From NCBI GenBank assembly GCA_013153765.1, contig JAADDT010000004.1:1-6093 (forward strand): a DNA stretch of 6,093 nt. The letters run 5' to 3'. Shown here piece by piece: positions 1-5,188 of the stretch. The notes below the pieces were generated by a model. It was not told the DNA's origin and made no database searches. It worked only from the letters and a program-made list of their open reading frames with translations. The stretch comes from Aquificota bacterium. Its GTDB lineage: Bacteria; Aquificota; Aquificia; Aquificales; Hydrogenothermaceae. The translations under genes and the position numbers were made by a program. Positions within the stretch are counted from its first letter, which is position 1; each line of letters opens with the position of its first letter.

Positions 1-556
1 CGGACAGTATGCTACAGCCCACTTCCGCTCCAGAACCGCTGGCAGATGCGTACATCGTAATGACCCCTGCCACCAGACCGGCAACGAACAGACCTTCCCT
101 TACCTTACCGTCCCTATTTTCTATCATTATCTTGTTTGGACGGGGGGATTTTCTGTGTGGAACGACCTTCACGTCCAAGCCCTGTATGTCAAACCTGTGG
201 AAGCCTGTAGCCAGAACGAGGTAGTCAGATTGGAAAACCCTTCCGTCCTCCGTCTCTACAGTAAAACTGCCCTTTTCCCCTGTGGCTTTCACTACCTTTC
301 CTTCCGTAAGTGTGAGCTTGCTGAACTGGGAAGCCTGTTTCCTGATTTTTTCCAGCAGGTCTTTTCCCCTCGTTCCCCTTTCCACAGCAGGCACGTTGTT
401 TAAAAGGGCTTTGTCAAGGTCAGAATACTCCTCGTATATCACAAGAAACCGTTTGTCCTCCATAAAATCAAACTTGCCTTCCGCAGATGCAAGCGTTATG
501 CCGCAGGTCAGACCGGCAGGACCCCCACCGACAATAATAACAGAGTACTTTTCCAT
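1..556 (-). CDS. Compact FAD-binding oxidoreductase, thioredoxin-reductase-like (C-terminus cut by window edge)
   Basis: I translated this frame by hand: 185 residues from an ATG at 556-554, open to the left edge. The N-terminus is a Rossmann dinucleotide-binding strand with GGGPAG at residues 10-15, typical of FAD-binding flavoproteins. Residues about 51-90 (NNVPAVERGTRG, then DLLEKIRKQAS) follow the pattern of the FAD half of thioredoxin reductases. The second FAD motif is YLVLATGF at 112-119, and a GLFVAG strand at 155-160 matches the usual C-terminal FAD motif. Only about 36 residues separate the last two motifs, so the inserted NAD(P)H-binding domain and its CxxC pair are missing. The usual GD of the last motif is GL here, so the aspartate that normally contacts the FAD ribityl chain is absent. 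AAGGAGGG lies 7 bases upstream of the start, and the gap after tatD is 23 bases, which suggests co-transcription. The electron donor and substrate cannot be read from the sequence. Confidence 0.8.
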   Translation of the reverse strand, partial: MEKYSVIIVGGGPAGLTCGITLASAEGKFDFMEDKRFLVIYEEYSDLDKALLNNVPAVERGTRGKDLLEKIRKQASQFSKLTLTEGKVVKATGEKGSFTVETEDGRVFQSDYLVLATGFHRFDIQGLDVKVVPHRKSPRPNKIMIENRDGKVREGLFVAGLVAGVITMYASASGSGAEVGCSILS

Positions 557-563
557 CTCCCGC

Positions 564-570
564 CCTCCTT
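564..570 (-). promoter_or_regulatory. Ribosome binding site of the flavoprotein gene
   Basis: AAGGAGG lies 7 bases before the ATG at 556-554, inside the 23-base gap after the tatD stop. It fixes the start of the flavoprotein and shows that this gene has its own strong translation signal. Confidence 0.8.
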
Positions 571-579
571 CAGCAGGTT

Positions 580-1353
580 TTAGCTTACGGCGGTTTTGGA
601 TTTTATACGGGAAAAAAGCTCCAGCCCGTTCCTGTCAGTTATCTCCTCAAGCTGTTTTGGAGGCATTCCGAGTAAATCGGCAACGAACTCCAGTGTGTAA
701 AATATGTTTGAAGGTTTGTTAGGCTTTCCCCTTTTTTTCTGCGGTGATAGGAAGGGACTGTCCGTCTCCAGTAAAAGCCTGTCCAACGGCGTATTTTTCA
801 AAACCTGCCGTAAGTTTTCAGCCTTAGGATAGGTAATGTTTCCTGCAAACGATATGTAAAAGCCCATTTCCACACATTCCTCCATCATAAGCATATCCCC
901 ACCGAAACAGTGGAGAACGCCGGAGGCTGGAAAAGGGGCAAACTGGCGGAGTATTTCAACCGTATCCCTGTTTGCACTTCTGGAATGGATAACCACAGGC
1001 AGGTTCAGTTCCTTAGCCAGCGTAAGCTGTTTTTCAAAAAATTCCCACTGTAGCTTTTTTGGTGTTATGTCCCTGTAGTAGTCAAGTCCCGTTTCCCCTA
1101 TAGCCACCACTTTACCGTCTTTAAGGGCTATCTCCTTAAGAAGCTGTATGTCCCCGTCGTTCAGACCTTTTATGTCGTAAGGGTGGTATCCGATGGAGGC
1201 GTAAACGTTTTCGTACCGACCGGCAATATCCACAGCCTTATGTATTTCCTCCTTATCACAGCCGACCGTAATAATGTAGTCAAGCTTTTCAACGCTCTCC
1301 TTCAGGTCTTCTTCCGACTTAAGCATGTCAAGATGGGCGTGTGTGTCTATCAA
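580..1353 (-). CDS. tatD: TatD-family metal-dependent hydrolase (putative DNase)
   Basis: This 257-residue protein has the normal length of the TatD/YcfH family: TIM-barrel, divalent-metal hydrolases, some of which are 3'-5' exonucleases of DNA and RNA. The metal ligands are all visible: HxH at residues 5 and 7 (THAHLD), E87 in [13 protein letters not shown]123 in VIHSR, H148 in GVLHCFGG, and D198 in [12 protein letters not shown]. The start is TTG at 1353-1351. The first in-frame ATG is residue 10, beyond the essential HxH, so it cannot be the start. The TTG overlaps the ftsH stop codon (shared TTGA), and the upstream GGGGGAA is only a weak ribosome binding site, so translation is probably coupled to ftsH. 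The family assignment is firm; the cellular substrate is not known from sequence. Confidence 0.95.
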   Translation of the reverse strand: MIDTHAHLDMLKSEEDLKESVEKLDYIITVGCDKEEIHKAVDIAGRYENVYASIGYHPYDIKGLNDGDIQLLKEIALKDGKVVAIGETGLDYYRDITPKKLQWEFFEKQLTLAKELNLPVVIHSRSANRDTVEILRQFAPFPASGVLHCFGGDMLMMEECVEMGFYISFAGNITYPKAENLRQVLKNTPLDRLLLETDSPFLSPQKKRGKPNKPSNIFYTLEFVADLLGMPPKQLEEITDRNGLELFSRIKSKTAVS

Positions 1354-3233
1354 TCTATTCCCCCGGGAAGCGTGTCCGGTGCTGATGAGTCCGATATTAC
1401 CTCAACAACCGATTTCCTGCACCTGTTTATTATAGGCACGCCGTACTCTTCAAGTATTGCCACCATCTCATCACAGGTTATAGTTTCCTTGTCAAGTAGC
1501 AGTTCAACGACGGAAACGATAGCGTCCTTATAGCTTTCCACTATGTCTTTAGTCCTTTCGTAAGTCTCCCTCAACAGCTTGTTAACCTGTTCGTCTATCT
1601 TTCTGGCTGTCTCCTCACTGATCTGTGGACTTTGCTGTGGCATAAACGGGTTGTTCCTTGCGGTCTGGACGTGTATAGGACCTACCTCGTCAGTCATTCC
1701 CCAGGAGGCTACAATCCTGTATGCAAGCTCTGTAGCCCTCATAAGGTCGTTTTCCGCACCGGTGGTTATGCCGTCCTTTCCGTAAAACACTTCTTCTGCC
1801 GCCCTTCCGCCGAAAAGCTGGTGGAGCTTTGCCATAAGGTCTTTTTTAGAGTATATATGCCTGTCCTCTTCAGGCAGGTTTACTGTTACGCCTAAAGCCA
1901 TTCCCCTCGGTATGATAGATACTTTATGTAGAGGGTCAGCCTCCTTAAACATAAGGCTAACTATTGCGTGTCCAACCTCGTGGTAAGCTATCTTTTCTTT
2001 TTCTTCAGGTGTTATTGCCATACCTTTCCTTTCAAGCCCCATCATTATCCTGTCCATAGCCTCTTCAAACTCTTTCATACCGACCTTGTCTTTCCTTTTC
2101 CTTGCCGCAAGTAAAGCCGCCTCGTTTACGATGTTTGCCAAATCCGCACCGGAAAATCCGGGAGTACCTCTGGCTATAACCATCAAATCCACATCATCGT
2201 CAAGAGGTATTTTCTTTTTCTTAACGTGTACCTTCAGTATTTCGTACCTGCCCTTCACGTCAGGTTTAGGCACGGATATCTGCCTGTCAAACCTTCCCGG
2301 TCTTAAAAGTGCCGGATCAAGTATGTCAGGTCTGTTTGTTGCGGCTATGACGATAATACCTTCCCCGGACTCAAAACCGTCAAGCTCAACCAATAACTGG
2401 TTAAGCGTCTGCTCCCTTTCGTCGTGTCCACCGCCGAAGCCAACACCACTCCTTGCCCTTCCAACAGCGTCTATCTCGTCTATGAAAACAAGGCATGGAG
2501 CGTGTTTTTTCGCCGTTTCAAACAAATCCCTTACCCTTGCCGCACCAACACCGACGAACATCTCCACAAAGTCAGAGCCGGAAATGGATATGAAAGGAAC
2601 GTTAGCCTCGCCGGCTATTGCCTTTGCAAGGAGCGTTTTACCAACTCCCGGGTCTCCGTAAAGCAGAACACCCTTTGGAGCTTTCCCCCCCAGCTTTTGA
2701 AACCTTTGGGGGTCCTTCAGATAGTCGATTATTTCCTTTACCTCTTCCTTTACCTCGTCCATACCTGCAACGTCGTCTAATTTAACGTTCGGCTTTTCCT
2801 CCAGATAGACCTTCGCCTTTGATTTTGCAAATGAGAAAGCCCTGTTTGAACCGCCGGACATCTGCCGCATCATAAATATCCACAGACCGATAAACAGCAG
2901 TATTGGAAGCCACGAAATAAGCAGTGTTGTCAGCCAGCCTGTCTTTTCCGCAGGCACAACGTTTATTTTCACGCCGTTTTCCTGAAGTATGTCGTATATC
3001 TTGCTGTAGCCTTCAGGTATTACGGTCTCTATCTTTTTCCCGTCCTTCGTTATGGCTATTATCTCTTCGCCCTTTATGGTAGCCTGCTCAACCTTTCCCT
3101 CGTTTACCATCTCAATGAACTCGGAAAAGGAAACGCGGTTATCTACCATCTGCCTTGTGCCGAGCATATTAAAGGCAAATATCATTAAAGCTCCTATAAG
3201 GAACCATATAAACAAGCTCCTTGAAAACTGCAC
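1350..3233 (-). CDS. ftsH: ATP-dependent zinc metalloprotease FtsH
   Basis: This is a 627-residue membrane-anchored AAA+ protease that degrades unassembled or damaged membrane proteins and short-lived regulators. The domain order is complete: transmembrane segment about 8-24, an extracytoplasmic domain to about 98, a second transmembrane segment about 101-122, the AAA module, then the M41 peptidase. Visible motifs are Walker A GDPGVGKT (193-200), the pore loop MFVGVG (225-230), Walker B LVFIDE (248-253), the second region of homology 299-317 with arginine fingers R314 and R317, zinc site HEVGH (418-422) and third ligand D496 in GAEND. Two positions differ from the common forms GPPGTGKT and HEAGH but keep every catalytic residue. 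The start is GTG at 3233-3231, 5 bases after the tilS stop, with AAGGAGGT inside the end of tilS. Its stop overlaps the tatD start. Confidence 0.98.
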   Translation of the reverse strand: MQFSRSLFIWFLIGALMIFAFNMLGTRQMVDNRVSFSEFIEMVNEGKVEQATIKGEEIIAITKDGKKIETVIPEGYSKIYDILQENGVKINVVPAEKTGWLTTLLISWLPILLFIGLWIFMMRQMSGGSNRAFSFAKSKAKVYLEEKPNVKLDDVAGMDEVKEEVKEIIDYLKDPQRFQKLGGKAPKGVLLYGDPGVGKTLLAKAIAGEANVPFISISGSDFVEMFVGVGAARVRDLFETAKKHAPCLVFIDEIDAVGRARSGVGFGGGHDEREQTLNQLLVELDGFESGEGIIVIAATNRPDILDPALLRPGRFDRQISVPKPDVKGRYEILKVHVKKKKIPLDDDVDLMVIARGTPGFSGADLANIVNEAALLAARKRKDKVGMKEFEEAMDRIMMGLERKGMAITPEEKEKIAYHEVGHAIVSLMFKEADPLHKVSIIPRGMALGVTVNLPEEDRHIYSKKDLMAKLHQLFGGRAAEEVFYGKDGITTGAENDLMRATELAYRIVASWGMTDEVGPIHVQTARNNPFMPQQSPQISEETARKIDEQVNKLLRETYERTKDIVESYKDAIVSVVELLLDKETITCDEMVAILEEYGVPIINRCRKSVVEVISDSSAPDTLPGGID

Positions 3234-3238
3234 CTTTT

Positions 3239-4603
3239 TCAGACCTCCTTTATTTCAAAACAAATCATCTCTTCCGTATTTTCCGTAATCGGATAGTGTG
3301 CAGACCGTTTCCAGCCTGCCACCCATAATATTTTATCCCTAAACTCAACTATCGGTATAGTATCCCTCATATATCTGGGAACTTTCAGGTCTATCAAAAC
3401 GTCCTTCAGCTTCTTTTCCGATTTGTGCCCAAAAGGGACGAACCTATCCCCTTCCCTACGGCTCCTTACCGTAAAAACAGGCTTTTCCTCACCTTGAAGG
3501 TCAAAACAGACAACCCTATTCTCTTTTTTAAGCTTTTCTTTATCAAAATCCTTACCGCTTACAGTATAGCATTTTAGCTTTAATCCCACTTCCTTGATAA
3601 AAATCTCCTGCCCCGGTTCAATTTTGTATGAATAGCCTTTCTTTCCGTCCTCCTCTTTTTTAATGTAAAGCCTGCCGTAGCTTTTAACCAGAGTAAAGCC
3701 CCCGCCTAAGGACAGCCTTTTTTCTCCGGACTTTTCCAGCAGTTTTAAAACCTCCAAAACCTTCCTGTAAGAGGGATAAATCCCTGTATTGCTGTAAATC
3801 CACCTTATAATCACCCTATACGCCAGTGCGGGAGGCAAGGCTTTCAGCTCTTCCAATTTTACACTTTCCCCCTGAAAATTCTGTGAAACCTTCCCTGCCT
3901 CCTCCTCAAGGAACTGGTCGTCCATCTGTAGCAGGAAAGCTTCGGTCAGCATTGAGTTTTCAAGGGAGGGATTTACCCTTTTCAAAACAGGTATTACCTC
4001 GTGTCTTATCAGGTTTCTCGGAATGTCCGTTGAAAGGTTAGTCCTGTCCTCCACGAACTTTATACCTTCTTTTGCGGCGTAATCCTTTATTTCTTCCTTT
4101 GTCAGGTAGTAAAGCGGTCTTATTACAAGTCCTTCGGCAGGCTTAAAGCCCTTTATCCCTTTCCTGTTCCCCTGTACAAACCACAGAAGCATCGTTTCAG
4201 TAAGGTCTGTTAGGTGGTGTCCGGTGGCTATCCTGTTGTACCCTTCCTTTTCGGCTATCTCTTTTAAGAAGGCGTACCTTTCCTCCCTTGCCGCCTCCTC
4301 AACGGAAAGCCCTTTTTCCTCCGCCGTCCTTTTTATGTCTATCTTTTTTGAAAAAAAAGGTAATCCCTTTTCCCTTGCGAAACTTTTTGAAAAAGCCTCG
4401 TCCCTGTCAGACTCCCCTTCCCTTAAGGTATGGTTAAGGTGTGCTATGCCGATTTTTTCTATTCCCAGACTGTCCTGATACTTGAGGAGAAGATTTGCAA
4501 GGACTGTGGAGTCAACCCCCCCAGAAAAGGCTACTAAAATCCTGTCCCCTTTACTGACGAGGTTAAAATCTTTGATTGCTTTAAGGAATTTTTTCTCTAC
4601 CAC
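3239..4603 (-). CDS. tilS: tRNA(Ile)-lysidine synthetase TilS
   Basis: TilS uses ATP and lysine to convert C34 of the CAU-anticodon tRNA-Ile into lysidine, so that the tRNA reads AUA and is charged with isoleucine. The 454-residue protein begins with the PP-loop ATPase signature SGGVDST (27-33). It continues with AHLNHTLR (54-61) and the [10 protein letters not shown] block (128-137), where the more usual HxDD is HLTD. It also has [12 protein letters not shown] (161-172) and [10 protein letters not shown] (196-205). The C-terminal substrate-binding domain is present: [12 protein letters not shown] (381-392), then [14 protein letters not shown] (397-410) and RDTIPIV (413-419). The length fits full-size TilS. 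The only usable start is GTG at 4603-4601, because an in-frame stop lies just upstream and the next in-frame ATG falls far inside the protein. It begins 10 bases after the CCA of the upstream tRNA, and no Shine-Dalgarno sequence is visible. Confidence 0.97.
   Translation of the reverse strand: MVEKKFLKAIKDFNLVSKGDRILVAFSGGVDSTVLANLLLKYQDSLGIEKIGIAHLNHTLREGESDRDEAFSKSFAREKGLPFFSKKIDIKRTAEEKGLSVEEAAREERYAFLKEIAEKEGYNRIATGHHLTDLTETMLLWFVQGNRKGIKGFKPAEGLVIRPLYYLTKEEIKDYAAKEGIKFVEDRTNLSTDIPRNLIRHEVIPVLKRVNPSLENSMLTEAFLLQMDDQFLEEEAGKVSQNFQGESVKLEELKALPPALAYRVIIRWIYSNTGIYPSYRKVLEVLKLLEKSGEKRLSLGGGFTLVKSYGRLYIKKEEDGKKGYSYKIEPGQEIFIKEVGLKLKCYTVSGKDFDKEKLKKENRVVCFDLQGEEKPVFTVRSRREGDRFVPFGHKSEKKLKDVLIDLKVPRYMRDTIPIVEFRDKILWVAGWKRSAHYPITENTEEMICFEIKEV
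3243..3250 (-). promoter_or_regulatory. Ribosome binding site of ftsH, embedded in the 3' end of tilS
   Basis: AAGGAGGT lies within the last codons of tilS, 9 bases before the GTG start of ftsH at 3233. It supports the GTG start. It also means that ribosomes finishing tilS pass over the ftsH initiation site, which suggests translational coupling. Confidence 0.8.
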
Positions 4604-4613
4604 ATTTTAAATC

Positions 4614-4690
4614 TGGTGGCGGTGGCAGGACTTGAACCTGCGACTCCGCGGATATGAGCCGCGTGCTCTAACCAGCTGAGCTACACCGCC
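4614..4690 (-). tRNA. tRNA with anticodon CAU, probably elongator tRNA-Met (tRNA-Ile2 not excluded)
   Basis: A complete cloverleaf of 77 bases including an encoded CCA end. The acceptor stem GGCGGTG pairs perfectly with CACCGCC. The D-stem is GCTC/GAGC, the anticodon stem CGCGG/CCGCG, and the T-stem GCAGG/CCTGC with loop TTCAAGT. The anticodon loop CTCATAT places CAT at 4656-4654. The G1-C72 pair and the absence of three G-C pairs next to the anticodon loop rule out initiator tRNA. The acceptor stem resembles elongator tRNA-Met of other bacteria. Base 38 is U rather than the A common in tRNA-Ile2, and pair 4-69 is G-C rather than the C-G seen in E. coli tRNA-Ile2. C29-G41 and U12-A23, which also occur in isoleucine tRNAs, leave some doubt. 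It sits 9 bases after rpsT and 10 before tilS, within the same presumed transcript. Confidence 0.95.
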
Positions 4691-4699
4691 ACTCTTTTT

Positions 4700-4978
4700 T
4701 TATGCAGATAAGGACTGTTTTACGGCGTTAACCTTTTTGTATATCCTTGAGACCCTTCTTGCCGCTTCGTTTTTGTGTATTGCCCCTTTAGCCGCCGCCC
4801 TGTAAGCCAGCTTTTGTGCCAGCGGCAGGAGTTTTTCCGCAGTCTCAACGTCCTTGTTCTTCAGTGCTTCGTTTATCTTCTTAATGGCAGTTTTCATTCT
4901 GGATATGTGGTATCTGTTTAACTGCCTTCTCTTTGCCGACTGCCTTATTCTCTTCCTTGCCGAGCGAGTATGTGCCAT
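4700..4978 (-). CDS. rpsT: 30S ribosomal protein S20
   Basis: This 92-residue, lysine- and arginine-rich protein matches the size and composition of bacterial S20, a primary binding protein of 16S rRNA. The N-terminus AHTRSARKRIRQSAKRR (residues 2-18) and the later AYRAAAKGAIHKNEAARR (58-75), followed by SRIYKKVN, are characteristic of the family; the fold is a helical bundle. The start is ATG at 4978-4976 with AAGGAGGT only 4 bases upstream. It is the first gene of the presumed operon, about 56 bases downstream of the predicted transcription start, and ends 9 bases before the tRNA. In some bacteria S20 represses its own translation; nothing in this leader proves that here. Confidence 0.98.
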   Translation of the reverse strand: MAHTRSARKRIRQSAKRRQLNRYHISRMKTAIKKINEALKNKDVETAEKLLPLAQKLAYRAAAKGAIHKNEAARRVSRIYKKVNAVKQSLSA

Positions 4979-4982
4979 CTAT

Positions 4983-4990
4983 ACCTCCTT
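4983..4990 (-). promoter_or_regulatory. Ribosome binding site of rpsT
   Basis: AAGGAGGT, a near-perfect anti-16S match, lies 4 bases before the ATG at 4978. This strong signal fits a highly translated ribosomal protein gene. Confidence 0.85.
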
Positions 4991-5040
4991 CTTTAGGACT
5001 AAATAATTTATATTAACGACCTGCAAAAATCAAGATATGT

Positions 5041-5070
5041 ATTATATCCTATAAACAGCCCGCTTGTAAA
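5041..5070 (-). promoter_or_regulatory. Sigma-70-type promoter for the rpsT-tRNA-tilS-ftsH-tatD operon
   Basis: Reading the minus strand, TTTACA at 5070-5065 (five of six bases match TTGACA) is followed by an 18-base spacer and a perfect TATAAT at 5046-5041. The predicted transcription start is near 5034, giving a leader of about 56 bases before the rpsT ATG. No comparable promoter is visible between the downstream genes, so it probably drives the whole minus-strand series. Confidence 0.7.
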
Positions 5071-5091
5071 CTGTAAGGGAAAACATATAAG
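5064..5091 (+). promoter_or_regulatory. Candidate promoter for the nucleotidyltransferase gene (distal)
   Basis: TTGTAA at 5064-5069, a 16-base spacer, and TATAAG at 5086-5091 each differ from consensus at one or two bases. Transcription would start near 5098 and give a leader of about 91 bases. Its -35 hexamer overlaps the -35 hexamer of the opposing rpsT promoter. The region is AT-rich, so a chance match is possible. Confidence 0.4.
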
Positions 5092-5102
5092 ATAAAAATG
5101 GC

Positions 5103-5118
5103 AGGTTAGACATAACCT
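5103..5118. other. Perfect inverted repeat in the divergent promoter region
   Basis: AGGTTA and TAACCT are separated by GACA, a six-base-pair dyad. It could be a protein-binding operator, or a small hairpin in the leader of the plus-strand gene if transcription starts at the distal promoter. No regulator is recognised from the sequence. Confidence 0.35.
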
Positions 5119-5130
5119 TAAGGGAGGCAA

Positions 5131-5154
5131 TAAGCAGGATACGGCACTGGCTTA
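5131..5154 (+). other. Possible bulged hairpin in the leader of the nucleotidyltransferase gene
   Basis: TAAGCAG at 5131-5137 can pair with CTGGCTTA at 5147-5154, leaving one G (5149) bulged and a nine-base loop. It lies just downstream of the purine stretch AAGGGAGG (5120-5127), which resembles a Shine-Dalgarno sequence but has no ATG, GTG or TTG at a usable distance. It matches no riboswitch class that I recognise. Confidence 0.25.
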
Positions 5155-5170
5155 CTCTAAAATTTCCAAA

Positions 5171-5182
5171 ATAGGATATAAT
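5171..5182 (+). promoter_or_regulatory. Candidate -10 element immediately before the nucleotidyltransferase gene (proximal)
   Basis: ATAGGATATAAT contains a perfect TATAAT at 5177-5182, and the same 12 bases form the -10 region of the rpsT promoter on the other strand. With normal -10 spacing, transcription would begin at about 5189, the A of the ATG, giving a leaderless mRNA. No convincing -35 hexamer lies upstream (only TTACTC at 5152-5157), so the call is tentative. Confidence 0.4.
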
Positions 5183-5188
5183 TGAAGA

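Noticed and set aside
2086..2661. A 191-codon plus-strand open frame inside ftsH
   Set aside because: It lies entirely opposite the conserved AAA domain of FtsH; the serine- and proline-rich product is typical of an antisense shadow.
4340..4360. Run of T and A bases (TTTTTTG then AAAAAAAA) that could be a terminator or a slippery frameshift site in tilS
   Set aside because: The stem would be only A-T pairs with no G-C core, and the reading frame continues normally through it with conserved TilS residues on both sides.
4691..4703. T-run beside the tRNA as a transcription terminator
   Set aside because: On the transcribed minus strand it is an A-run between rpsT and the tRNA, without a preceding hairpin, so it does not fit an intrinsic terminator.
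4983..4998. Hairpin TCCT/AGGA that would cover the rpsT ribosome binding site
   Set aside because: Only four base pairs, too weak to matter in a thermophile without further support.
5098..5109. Tiny open frame ATG GCA GGT TAG at the predicted distal start
   Set aside because: Three codons with no ribosome binding site; most likely a chance ATG.
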